Shown: positions 20,959-33,900 of the stretch, piece by piece
How the letters are laid out: every line of letters begins with the position of its first letter
Numbering within the stretch: the first letter of the stretch is position 1
Source of the DNA: Myoxocephalus aenaeus
Lineage: Eukaryota; Chordata; Actinopteri; Perciformes; Cottidae
Direction: 5' to 3'
Assembly: GCA_038501785.1 (NCBI GenBank)
Contig: JBAMJR010000243.1
Span: 496,001-560,000 of the forward strand
DNA length: 64,000 bases
Program-made: the position numbers and the translations under genes
The notes under the pieces: generated by a model
Databases searched by the model: none
What the model saw: the letters and a program-made list of their open reading frames with translations, nothing else
Told to the model about the DNA's origin: nothing

Positions 20959-22100
20959 GTCTGTTACCTAAACCCTGGAGGAGAGACATTATAGAGTAGT
21001 GTGAGAGAGGAGAGCTGAGCTGGATGGAGATGATGTGGTATTGTCCCGGATGCAGCTAGCAAGTGAGCCTGGCTGCTAAATAGAGGTGTGCTTGGGATAT
21101 GACTAACTTATATATTAACACAATATAGTCAGATATGGAGAGGAGAGTTCCGCACCACTTTAACACCATTTGCAGAGAAAACCTTTCTTAGGTTTTCACG
21201 CTGACGTAAATTGCTGTAACCGAGATTCTCAGCAACACAACTAAAGCTCATTGAATTTCATTTCAGGTGAAATGGGAGCATAGATGTTGGTGGTTTGTAA
21301 AGCACAGCTAGCTATAAAGCTATCATCTAGTCTGCTAACGCGACCAACGCCAGGTGTTAATCAACAGGCTTATTTAATCGATAGCGTTAACCTAGCCAAA
21401 TGTAAACTGGTTATCGATATACACAGTTTATTCACTCGATATAACTTGTGCAGGGGGTACTAGCTTACTAAAGAACCGTAACGACATACTAACGTTATTT
21501 TACCTACACAAGTGGTAAACACCAGTGTAACGTAAGCCCCCCGCCGTAGCGGCTAACGTTACTTTGCCTACACGTCACTGGCTTGAAGTAATGTTTTGGC
21601 GGATGTACAGCCCAACTTTAGACCGAGGCATAGTTTGAGGCCTACCACAACTGACACCATTGTTAACAGCTGAGCATCCTTTCTAAGTAACGTTACAACA
21701 TAAACATTATTTTAAAGATAAAACGTTTTTTGCTGGGGACGTCCGGGGAAAAAACAATTGAACTGATAGTACGTTACCTTGTAACCCGTCTATGCTTGTG
21801 AAGTATCCAGCGTTAACGTTAAATTAGATGTACCACCAGTCCAACCAGTAGGGTTAACGTTAACAGCAGTCAAAACTGCGGTTAGGTCGACGTTAATGAA
21901 ACAGCCGCGGGAGTCTCCGCATGTATTTAACACTTTACCGATACTATTACCGAAATCCGTTAGTCTTAGTTTGATACGTGTTTCATAGACCAGGAAAAAC
22001 AATCCTCCTCAACATCATTCACTTGTAGCTGAGGATGTCTTGCTCGCTGTCAACATATCTGATTCAGGTGGACCCATGCTGCGTTCATGGACCTCGAAAT
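20959..22100 (-). promoter_or_regulatory. man1b1: Probable MAN1B1 5' UTR and promoter region
   Basis: Directly upstream of the MAN1B1 start codon and free of recognised coding sequence or repeats. AACGTT occurs at least five times between 21484 and 21865, several times as TTAACGTTA palindromes. A TATA box or exact transcription start could not be assigned. A UTR intron is possible (TTTAGGTAACAGAC just before ATG). Confidence 0.45.
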
Positions 22101-22204
22101 ATCCTAAACACCACGTTGTACTAGTTTACCGGTACTTTGAACTGTGCATATGTTTTAAAATAAAAAATAAAACATCCCTTTTTTAGTCATTCAGATTATA
22201 ATGC

Positions 22205-22262
22205 GAGACACATTTGTAATTTGTGATTTTGGGCTATACAAAATAAACTGAATTTAATTTAA
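22205..22262 (+). repeat. Dispersed repeat 3' end
   Basis: Contains TTTGTGATTTTGGGCTATAC then AAAATAAACTGAATTT, as also at 58783-58851 and 61470-61545. Shared conserved tail of an abundant fish repeat. Confidence 0.7.
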
Positions 22263-23244
22263 ATTAAATTATGTTAATATATTTAACAGTTACGAATTCT
22301 TCAGATCCAAATATTGTGACATATTGTGATACATTTTGTACTATTTCCACAAATAATAAATGAACAATATGAAACGAAATCAATTTAAATGAATTCATAT
22401 GCATATCCATAATTCCAGCAGCGTTGTTGTAGGCAATTACTTTTAGTGAGTAAAATTATAAAATAATTTCTAAAAGTCTGAAACAATGAGCTCCTTTTAG
22501 TTCTTCAGAGGGCTTCCCATGTTAAAAACTACAGAATCCAGCTGTTTGAGGAAATGGCTGAGCTTAAAATTAAAGTATATATTGTGAGTTGTTTTTAAAG
22601 ATTTACATCCTCAGTAGGAACCAATGGATCTGGGGCTGGGAGCCACAGACGGAGTAGAAAAGTCAGAAAGTATTGAGAGACACACCAACACCGTTTAAAT
22701 TATTGTCTCCATTAGTCACTTAGACACAAATGCATGGGGAAATAGGGTCCAGGTTGAAAAGTAGCAAAGTTACATTTTAACTGATCCACTTCAAATTATT
22801 TAGTTAATTCTTATCCAGTTAACTTGGATAACCAAACTATAGCCTGAGAAAGCCTGGGATTATTTTAAGTGTATTACATTGTCCTTTTTTAGACAGAACA
22901 GGGTGAGACTTGGAATGAGGAGAGAGCGCAGACCCTGGCTTCTACAGATATGACTCAGCGGGCCCCGTTCAACCAGTTGAGCTACCTGGTGCCTCACATT
23001 TTTTTAGGCTGATACAGATGTCCATATTTGACACGACGATACGTTGGCTGATGTTTACTGTATATTTTAACATTTATGTTGATTCCCTTACATGTGGATA
23101 AGTATGTAACAAGCTGGGAATACCATGACAGTGGAAAAGCAAACTTGTCAGTGTGGACAAACTATGTAATAGAGGCAACTCAATCATATTATCAATCTAC
23201 GATACCGTTACCGATACTGATATACAGTTTTTTGTGTTTTTCCC

Positions 23245-23402
23245 CCCCCACAAACGTCGGACCATCAGACGCCATCGTGTTTGGGTTCATAATATACAGT
23301 ATATTATCTGTATAGCCGCACACTCATTCGCGTCTGTGCGTTGACTTTGCATGTAAACTACTCGCACGAATAATTCGCATTTGGTGTGAACGCAGCATTA
23401 CT
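23245..23402 (-). repeat. Fragment of the GC-rich inverted-repeat element
   Basis: On the minus strand it shares ATTATGAACCCAAACACGA-type sequence with the internal repeat at 60364, and its end TGGTGTGAACGCAGCATTA matches the terminal TGGTGTGAACACAGTATTA of 59832-60645. An older, partial copy. Confidence 0.6.
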
Positions 23403-23667
23403 CACATCCACTTCAGAGAACCTCAGAGAGAACATGGGCTCAACTGAGCATCATTAGAGCAAACTCATACTTTTTTGTTTATCATTCATTTTATTTATGT
23501 ATGATTCCTCTGGTATTGAAAGAAAAATGAAAAATATATAATCTATCCAAATAATTACTTTTATAGTCATTACAACAATCGGCTAAAATAATGAAAAGAA
23601 ATCATGCTTTTTTATATAATTTAAAACTATTTATCAAAACGTTTTTAAATACAAGTCAAATAATATC

Positions 23668-23850
23668 TCCACTAGTTAGGTGTCGGTAGGTGCCATAAGC
23701 TGCCAGTGCCATAACTAGTCGGAGACTTGCCATCAAATGTCAGAGAGGTGCCACCACTAGGGGTCAGATATTCCACTAGTTAGAGATGTGCTACTACTCC
23801 TCAGAGAACTGCCAGTAGTTGTCACAGGAGTGGCACGACTAGTTAGAGAC
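23668..23850. repeat. Degenerate CACTAGTTAG array
   Basis: Motifs ACTAGTTAG or ACTAGTCGG occur near 23671, 23714, 23775 and 23839, mixed with TTGCCA, GTGCCA and TGCCAC words up to about 23920. Spacing is irregular, about 40-65 bases. It looks like a decayed minisatellite with nested inverted words (ACTAGT is itself a palindrome). Confidence 0.5.
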
Positions 23851-23959
23851 TTTGCCACAAACTTGCCACAGTCCTGACACCTGACTGACGCTTTCACACG
23901 CTTGCCACTGTGGTGCCAGCGCCACAAGGAGGAGCTCGGCCTTGCTGCCATTTGGGGAC

Positions 23960-26900
23960 AGCTTTGAGTTCAGCAAGGCATTAAGGAAATAATTAAATGG
24001 TATTTCCGGACCAGGGTGGTGACAGGTGGCATGGATATTTCAGCACAACGCGAGAGGATAATATATAGTATTGTGTGCTATTTTAACTTCACAATGCTAC
24101 TCCATTCAAGAAGATACTGTTCCATTATTTCTTTTATGTTTCAATGATACTCTTTAGTCTTGAGAAAACTATTTTTTATTTCTATTTTTATTATTATTAT
24201 CCTTTATAATGAATTTATGTAGGTGTATCTTACCTGTCCTCTGACAACTCCATGTTGGTCTCCACACACAGGCAGCATGTCCACAACAAATCCAAGTCAC
24301 TTAATATTAAAATAAACCAACAAAAAATCCCTTTGCATATTGAGGACATGGCATCATAAATGGTTCATTGTTGGTTATGGACAAGTTGACTAACATTACA
24401 TTCACAAGGTGATGAACTGGTGTAATGAACTCACTGTCGAGCTAGCAAGACTTCATACGGTTACTTCCAGTAAATCATTTTACAACAAAACCGATACTAT
24501 CAAACCAAAATTCAGTGATATCCAGATGAATGCAAAAGAGCCAAATCATTTAAGATAATATAGTATATTTAAATCGATTCATAGATAGGAGTTACGGATT
24601 TGTCTGCATGATGTGTGTACTTTAATGTGTATTCTGCTTCAGCTCCTCTCTCTGGATACCTGGCCTAATTGTTTGAATGATTCTCACCAGCTTACTGATT
24701 ACTATTATAACTATTTCTTCTTTTCCTCCAACTATTAATGCTAGCCTACGGATGGGCAACCTCCAAAAGAGCGTTATCACAGCAAACATCCTGGCTTGCT
24801 AGCATGCAAAATTCCAGCCTAAATAAAATACGACCATTTTGCTTTATTTATGGACTGTGCTTACTGCAGAGGCATTTTGACCACAGTAAAATTAAATTGA
24901 AAGAGAAAATGGCAAATAAACTCGTCGTATTTTAGTAATCAGTCATTTGGATACAAATAAACCCCAACAGATATTGGTTACCACAGACAATTTGACTTAT
25001 CATGCAGCATTGCATATGTTGGAGACCAGCTGGTGAGCATAGAGGAGCTTTTAGCAGCTATTTCTATCAGAAGTTGCTGGACAGATTTAGCACTTAACTC
25101 CGAATGAAGGTCTGCTGAATGTATAGGTTTGTTTGCTACTTTAACATGACGGTTAAATAAAAGACAATAAATAAAATGAGCATAAACATTCAAATAGTTC
25201 AATTGTTGACAAAACAATCTTACCTCAAGGTCTACTTACTTTTTCTGGAGCTTTCCAACACGTCTTTATGGTTTAAACAAGACTCAGAACAGCAGGTTAA
25301 ATGTACACAGTGTACCACAGCTATGAACACTCAAATCATCCAGCTAATCAGAGGCATATTTATTTAATTCTTATTTATTTCAAGGAACTTTGCTTCATAC
25401 AAAATGTTTAATGTAGAAACAACTGCAGAATTCAAAGTCTGGCCAAGAAACATAACATCAAGCAAACAAACATTTCACTGAATCCCCTAATAAAGGAATG
25501 TTCCAGCTCTGCTGCACTGGGTGGAACTGTAAACAATGTTCAATACTGTTTTTAATCCCACAGTTTATATCAAATATTAAAAATCAACAACAAAACAACA
25601 CATGGTATCTAAAAGTACTAAGTTTTCTACATGCACATACATTGTCAGAACATGCAAACATTTGTATTTCTTCTGTAAAAGCCACATCTGCACTGCCTAT
25701 GGTATGCAGAAATAAAGCAACAGGATTGCTCCTGTTTGGTGGCCGATTGGTCCAGACTTGGGCGCAGGTATGTTTCCTTTCACTTAATACAGAGGCCGCA
25801 TAGTTAAGAAGATACCAATATTTTTTTTTTACATAATTTGACTTCATTTTTAAGTCAAACTGTCTTTTGAGATAAATAATCACTTTGACAGTATTCAAGG
25901 TTGATCTATAAAAAGCCTTTTCTTACTAACAGGACACACCCCATCCCACTTTTGACCCATGGAATCTCCATTTGATATTGTCATGTTATGCATGCAAATA
26001 TATGTGAAAAGTTGCCGTGATCCTAAATATCCGATCTGCCTTTGCACATTGTGCTTTTCTTTTTTTTATGTGCTTTTTTGTTTGCATGTTTTTTTCATTG
26101 CATTTTCTATAAAACATTTGGTCAAAATCATGCTGAAGCCTGACGCTGAAGAGACCAGCATGATAAGCTACAGAATGGATGGAGATATGGGTTTTTCAGG
26201 TTGCATACTCTCTTGTCTTGAGCTTGTGTCTGGCCCCTGTAGTGTGGGGCGACTGTGGTTCAGTGGTGAGCAGGGTCGTCCTTCAGTCAGAGCATCGGTT
26301 GTTCGATCCCCAAATGTCGATGTGTCCTTGGGCAAGACACTTAACCCCAAATTGCTCCCGTTGCTGTACCTACGGTGTATGAATGTTAGCTACTCCTGAA
26401 GGGCAGGTGGCACCTTAGCTCCTCCCATCAGTGTGTGAATGGGTGAATGATGACAAGTAGTGTGAAAGCTCTTTGAGTGGTCGGAAGACTAGAAAAGCGT
26501 TATACAAGTAAATTTACCATTTAGTGTTTGTCACTGTGGTCTCCTACTATCCACAGCGGGGTCAAGGTCTCAAAAAATCTTCCACTACCTTAGAGCCAAT
26601 CAGCTGCTGCTAGCTTCAAGTCTTTCCCTCAGGTTGCAGACTGCTGTGATGTAAAAGAACAGCAATAGATCAACATATCACAAAAGACAATCTGATGCTG
26701 ATGCCAGTCATGTGTGTCAAGCAAGTTAAATATAACAAATATTGTTTATAAATAAATCCGGCTACAGCAGGGTACAGTTTCAGGCATCAACAGTCCTCCT
26801 GTGCAGCTGGAGAATGTCCTCCTATAAATTGGAAGCAGAGATCAATGGGGCAGCAGGGCAGGTTTGGCTCAGTCGGACCATTTGAAGGAAAAATCCACTC

Positions 26901-28340
26901 TCCAGTAGTCAGATCCACTTCTGACCATTGTTAGATATCGATCACATTCCAGGTGTTGTTTTGGGAGCCAATTCCAAGAATATGGACAAAGCTAATAATG
27001 CTAATGTATTTTAGTTTGTTTTCTGTTACTGTGGGTGGAGCAGTTAGTCACGCTCCCGCTGCCAAACTCTATGGTACAAGAGCTGCTGGAAATATATTTG
27101 CATGACATTACAACATCAATTTTTTTGCCAGTTATCCATGAGTTTAAAAAATGAAACACCACACCATGAAACAACAACCTGGACCCATAAATACTAAATG
27201 TATCGACAACGGCTGATGCTTACTAGTGCTACGTCTTATCCAAATATACCCACACATATAGAACAATGATCATACAATAGTGAGTCTGGACCACCCTTTG
27301 CTGCTTGGATTAAATCACAGTGAACGCACCCTTGAGCTCCTTCAGACCAGCGCTAACCAACACACACTCTGCAGTCTAAACAATACAGGAGCTTGCAAGA
27401 CTCACATCGTTACCAAAATCCAGGTCTATCTGAACATGCACAATGTGTTACTGGCATTAACGTAACTGGATTGATATATTTATGCAGGTTACATAGTTGT
27501 TACATTCTCGCATAGTGTTTTCATAATGTTGATTCTTGTTCCTCCACCCACACATGATTTTATGGTTTATCAAAAACAAGAAAAATAATCAACTTTCCTA
27601 AGATCCTTTTTCCATTCCTGTCTTTTAAGTTTTGAGTTCTCTGCTACTAATAATACTTGCATATACGTAATGAGCTACATACGGAATTAACCAAACATCT
27701 ACTCAAGTGTGGATGCATTAGAAAACAGTTGACGTTGCACCTTTTCTACAGTATATCTAAAAGGATAGGCACTTTGTCTTAAAACATCCCCAAAAAACTC
27801 TGTAAGAAACATTAGAGCAGTTCACAAAAAACACATCTTAGTTTTTTATGTCATATAAAAAAATGCACACAATGAAAAGAGAACATCTACGAGGAAATTC
27901 TCATAGAAAACAAATGAGTCAGGTACTTTTCCCTACTATGCGTTGCTTCTCTCTTGAAGCTTGAACAGGCACAACATTCAACGCTGCTTGTGCGACAGCC
28001 CTTCATCTGTTCGACTGACACTAAGGGAATGTCATCAAGGATTAGGCATTATCATGGAATGATAGAGAACAACACAGCTGTTCATACAGTGGCATGTCTT
28101 AGAGGTTTTCCAAAATTGTAATACATCATTTCACTGAACTACTGACCCATTTATTTGTCCCATTTCAATCCTTTTCTGTTTAAACTACCATACTGACTCT
28201 GAAACGCTCTTCTACCCATCAGTAACTAACTTCACTTACAGCTTAAACAGCCATGTTATACTGTACGTTGTGCTCTTGGCTGTATTAATTAATAATGTGG
28301 AAGAAGGCGAAATGTTAACCAGCTGATACAGAGCACAACT
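23960..28340. other. Intergenic region, mostly unassigned
   Basis: Between MAN1B1 5' end and CACNA1B 3' end. AT-rich. Apart from the SINE at 26247 and a short block shared by 25015-25065 and 29135-29190 (AGCTGGTGAGCATAGAGGAG-like, TTTAGCAGCTA), nothing was recognised. Small frames here show no family resemblance. Confidence 0.5.
26247..26522 (+). repeat. tRNA-derived SINE, near full length
   Basis: Head GGGCGACTGTGGTTCAGTGG, box B GTTCGATCCCC near 26301, body with GTCCTTGGGCAAGACACTTA and CACCTTAGCTCCTCCCATCA, and tail with GCGTTATACAAGTAAATTTA. The best copy of the family in the window. Confidence 0.85.
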
Positions 28341-28346
28341 CACATT

Positions 28347-28855
<509 letters not shown>

Positions 28856-28859
28856 GGTT

Positions 28860-30283
28860 TTAAAGAGTTAGAATGTAACGTTAAAGCTGCACTAATCATC
28901 ATTTCTATATGTACAATGGAAAAATTAAGAGTGATAGATCCACTGAGAACTATCACCAACTCTGCAGTTGTCCTTAGCCCAAGGAGTGTCTTAGCAACTT
29001 TCAGCTACATTTTTTGTTTGTTTGACAACACAAAATTTCACAGTTTAGATTTGGTCACCACTCTCACTAACCAGGTTCCCAGCAGCAGCAGGCAGCTGTT
29101 TTCCGTGAAAAAGCTCTGCAAATAGCAGACAGACACAGTCAGAGACTAGCTGGTGAACTTAGTGGAGCATTTAGCAGCTAAAGAGACAGATGTTGTTGGT
29201 GGAGACCAAAGCAGAGCTAAAAAGTGACTCCTACACTGCTTTAAAAACGTATTGGCAAAGCAGGTCAGGCCAAACGGCGGGGTGCGCCTGAGGAGCGGGG
29301 TGCGCCTGTGGAGCGGGGGGCGCCTCTGGAGCGGGGGGCGATCATGTCAGATTAAGGAAAAAAATGGTTAAAGCTCTAGCTCCCTCTCTGTAGCCGACAT
29401 GAAACTATCGGAACATGAGATATGAATTCCCCCTCACATACTCCATAGCTCTCTCACAACCCAACAAGTCAGTGGTAAAGCAGTAAAGCTTGATTTGATT
29501 GGCTGCCAGGGACATGGACTAGCATTGCGAGTTGGCGCCTGGCGGTGAAAAGTTTATAATATTTAAACTTTTATGCAAATCTCGGGGGTGTGATCTAGGC
29601 CTGAAGCTGATCAACTTCATAAGGTGCTAATATGTCAATGTTGTATTAACAGGTTGGTGTGCTACCCCAGAATGGCAGAGAAAAAAATATTAATGCAGCT
29701 TTAAGTTTTCAAAAATTGCTATTAGTAAAAGTAAGCCAAATGGTTAGATGCACCATCTCCCCTGAAGAATGTTTAGAGCAAAGCAGCATGTGCGGTGCAA
29801 GAGCCTTATTTTTTGCTTTAGTATGAATAAAGCTTCGCTGCTCAGTAATCAGAAACAAATGACCCTGAAGAGAAACTGGTACATATGAACTGTATCCTAA
29901 TGGTTCCCCTGGAATACAGACACACAGCAGTCTGGTAGGTTATCTTCTACAAACATTTCTTAGGATCTTCCCTTTTCTAGCAACATTAGGATAGTTTGTC
30001 ATCTTAATGTGTATGTAATATAATGCTGTTTGAGGGTTAATATGGTGGTGTCAACCAAACACTGAAGTCAAAGCAAATTTAGGAAACTACTATAAGACAT
30101 ATATTATTATATATTATATATAGATGTTGGCAAAAAAGGTCTACTGTTGTCTTTCATAAATGCTACGTGCCCCTAAAGATGACATTTTTTGTTCATGTTC
30201 AAATATTACCCACTTCAAGCTTTTCCCTGTTTAGATGTTCTCCCTAACCTTAGATCTCCAAGTCAGGATTAAAAATACAGCAT

Positions 30284-30317
<34 letters not shown>

Positions 30318-30404
30318 ACGCTGTAAACTAAAACCTTCAAAGAAGATGATAAAACTCATCACAATTTCTCAAAAATGCATTAAAAAGGTTGGTTTAAAGC
30401 CATG
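28860..30404 (-). other. cacna1b: Probable CACNA1B 3' UTR and downstream flank
   Basis: Follows the CACNA1B stop codon (TAG at 30405-30407 on the minus strand). Holds a CA microsatellite (30283-30315) and the minisatellite at 29.3 kb. No canonical AATAAA was recognised on the minus strand near the stop, so the UTR end is undefined. Confidence 0.5.
29281..29346. repeat. GC-rich 18-bp minisatellite
   Basis: Three full 18-base units of the form GGTGCGCCTGAGGAGCGG with small changes, then a partial fourth (GGGGCGATCATG). GC-rich in an AT-rich setting. Confidence 0.9.
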
Positions 30405-30956
30405 CTAGCACCATTCGTCCTCCTCTGCCTCCTGGTAATACCTGTGTGCCGTGACGCCAGAGCCTGCACTGGTGCCTCCCCCAAAGCGGAAGTGGTACCC
30501 GTTGGGCACCCCAAGGTTCTGCTGCGGAGCAGGAAGCAGGGTTCCCATCATGCGAGGCAGTGCGGTCCGAGATGAGCGACCGGCACGGGGGCTGGGTGTC
30601 AGTGACCCCGCATCCTGAAAGACGTCCAGCTGTTCCCTGAGGCTGCCGTAGAGGCTGCCCAGAGCATCGGCGTGGCTCCTGGTGAGGAAGGGCTCGGAGC
30701 TGATGCGAGTGACGGGGCAGGGAAATTGGCGGGTACCGTGCCGGAGGGCGTCGTGCTCCGACCGTCCGCGGCTCAGCCGGCCAGGACTCAGAGAGGCCTG
30801 GCTGGACGCAAAGTGCACAGGGGATGGATTGTCAGTCTTGTAGGCCACCCCAGGCCGCGGGGTGACGGGGGTCTGGGGGAGCCGCCGGCGTCCGCGGCTT
30901 GGCGCGCTAGAAGGGGAACTCAGTGCCACTGGGCTGCCTTTAACCCAACCACTGCC
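30405..30956 (-). CDS. cacna1b: CACNA1B last coding exon (C-terminal tail, PDZ ligand)
   Basis: The acceptor TCATCTAG precedes GSGWVKGSPVALSS. It then has RGRRRLPQTPVTPRPGVAYK, SPGRLSRGRSEHDALRHGT, GRSSRTALPRM and VPNGYHFRFGG, and ends in EDEWC-stop. Mammalian Cav2.2 ends in DHWC, so the PDZ motif is conserved with one change. 183 codons plus stop. Confidence 0.95.
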   Translation of the reverse strand, partial: GSGWVKGSPVALSSPSSAPSRGRRRLPQTPVTPRPGVAYKTDNPSPVHFASSQASLSPGRLSRGRSEHDALRHGTRQFPCPVTRISSEPFLTRSHADALGSLYGSLREQLDVFQDAGSLTPSPRAGRSSRTALPRMMGTLLPAPQQNLGVPNGYHFRFGGGTSAGSGVTAHRYYQEAEEDEWC

Positions 30957-33900
30957 CTAGATGAAAATTGGACAAGCAGTTTGAAACGATGAGGAAATGA
31001 TGTAAGGAATGAAAGGAGAAAGGAAGGGGACAGAAGGAGGAAAGGAAAGACACCAACATGTAATATGTGATGACATGAAAGATCATGAAGAACAAATGAG
31101 ACCGAGAAGACAGAATGAAAGAACAAGCACTAATGGAGAGAGAACGACAGACAAAATGGATGGAGAATGATGAAAAGAGAAATTGGGAAAAGAAGTGAAA
31201 GGCCATGAGAGGCTGCAGTAAAGGCAGACAGAGGAGACAGTATTAGTAAGAGCATGCAGAGGGATCGCAGTACAGAGTACTATCCCTATTAGAGCACTAT
31301 CTCTACCATGCTGCATCAGCCATCTGAATGTTCACTGTGTTGATACAATGAGCTTCAGCTGGTCAATGTGGTCACCTCTGTTATGATATAGTTTAGTTTA
31401 GAGTTGATGGATTTATAAACATGTTCATGGAACTCTGAGGCCTCTAGTTTCATGGTGGTAATACATTCTGCTGCCTGTGGTAATCCTGATAACACGGTTC
31501 AGCTTTGACCGTCTGTGACAGACAACTGGCAGACTAATCTCTTCACAGTTATCTGGAAATCACCTGGACACAATGTTTTACTGACTTAATATGAGAGAAG
31601 GATCATATTATAATACATTTGTGTATGATATGATCATTTCAAACTGATGTCAAGCTGATGAGAATCAGACAGATAAGAATCAGAGGATAAAGAAATAGAG
31701 AACTTTCTGAACTTGGACACTTCTGACCACTTGACGCTTTAATTCATTCACCTGGTGCAATATCCAATAGGTGCAATACGTTTAAGTACTTTTTATATAC
31801 TTTTTATTTGATTTTTTATTCAGTCTGTATATTTAATATTCTTCTTTACCATTTTATTTTGTTTTATTACTGGTTTACTGTTTATTTATATTACTTGATT
31901 TATCTTCTATTTACTGTAATCCTGTAATTTCCCCACTGTGGGACTAATAAAGGATTATCTTATTTTATCTTAGAAATACAGATATATGGAGAAGTTAAAC
32001 TAACTGTAAAGTTGTGAAGTATCAGAGTTGCTGGCTTTACTTTGCTTTTAAGTTGCTGTAGGAATATTATCCGAATACTAAACAGATGTTAAAATTACGG
32101 GCTAAGTGAACCAATGTTTCTTTTTTTAAGCCTAAAGCAGTGTTGTTATACTTTATGTTAATGTTTTAACGTTAATGTTTTCAGTGGATGGATTAATCCA
32201 CATAAGGTGCTCTACTCAGTATTGGTTAGTGTGGGGTTGATTAAAAATAATTCACAGTGTGTGTGTTTATGTCTGTCTTTAATGCTATGGTACAAATGAA
32301 AAATTATTACATCTTTTGTTTTAATGAATTAACTGTTATTGATTATTCAATGAAAATACATTTAGTTCAGTTGGACAAATACATAACTGAATATTCAGTA
32401 ACACGTCAACTACACATTTTTAAGATGATTCATGGATGTGAGGGGTTAACTGAAGTGTTACTGTTAAACTGCAATGAGGTTCATCACGTCAGCTGATAAT
32501 ATAGCTCATTATCTTGAATTATTTCTCCATATTTAGTTTAGTTACCGTTGGCTTTGCAAATACTGTTCTTCTAGCAATACATGTCACCCTACCATGCCAT
32601 TATGACACTAGAGGCCTCAGCCTCAAATGATTGATCAAGTTCCACACAGGTCTAAATTAATATTTAGACCTGCAGCAGCAGCAGTGTTCTTTGATCTGGA
32701 ATGAGTTTTCTATATGATAGAAAATAGTATTCAAAGATAGTGAACACTGTCAGATGAAGTCCAAACTCATCACAAACCCTTTGAAAACCCCTGGTTTATT
32801 CACCTGGTGTAATGCCTCGTCTGTCCCTACTCTACATGCCTGTGCCCTCCCACCTGCTTGTTGCTGGTTTCCTGCCCCTCGCTGGGGGAGGCGGCACAGC
32901 TGGCGGTGGCAGATTTGGTGTGGCAGTGTTCCCGGCTGCAGTAGCGGTCGCAGGAGTAGTAGCGCTGCTTATCCGCTGAGGAATGGTGTTTCCTGTCGTG
33001 GGAACGTCCGCGGTCGTGGCCTCGATCTCTGGAGGCAGCCGGGTCAGACGCTGGCTCTCCTGCTGCACCTGCAGAGGAGGACCATATGATGTTTCTGTAT
33101 TCTAGATAATATGAGAGACCTGGCTGACTTTGGATCATTACGGCTTTCAGTGCCAGTAATCTTGTAAAGGCCTATTTTTCTGCTCAGTAAGAAACAAAGA
33201 ATATATGTCTTTTTTGCTACAATCTGAAACATGGTCATTCTGTTTTGTTATACATGTACTATGTAAACTTAAATTCAATAAAGTGATTTTGATTACTATC
33301 TGGGACGTTCATTCAGCATCTAGGATACTATAATATTTTAATGGACAATAGTATGGAGTGTACAAAGTAATATAGCATAAAAAGAAAGTGTGCTTTCTTT
33401 GTAATTGGAATAAGCCAAATGTATAACTTTTGGTATACTTTAACCACAATATTATTATATTTAGAATGTGCTAATAGTATATCAAAAGTATACTTTTGGT
33501 ATACTATTAGCACATTATAAATATAATAAAATTGTAATGTTTACATATTTGTAATATACTAATAATATATTTCAAATATACTTAAAACACATTTTAAGTG
33601 AGCTATTGGCATGTATATTAGCAGATACACAGTAATATACTTAAAATGTACTAAGTATAGATTAGATTAGATTAGATTCAACTTTATTGTCATTACACAT
33701 GTACAAGTACAGAGCAACGAAATGTAGTTTAGCATCCAACCAGAAGTGCAATAGTAGTAAGTACCAATATACAGATAATAAGTAAGTATTTTATAGATAA
33801 TAAGTTAACGCTCCAAGTGGAACTGTAATATATAAATACGGAATATACAGATTGATTGATTGATTGAGGTAATATGAACATATTATACAGTTTGATTGTG

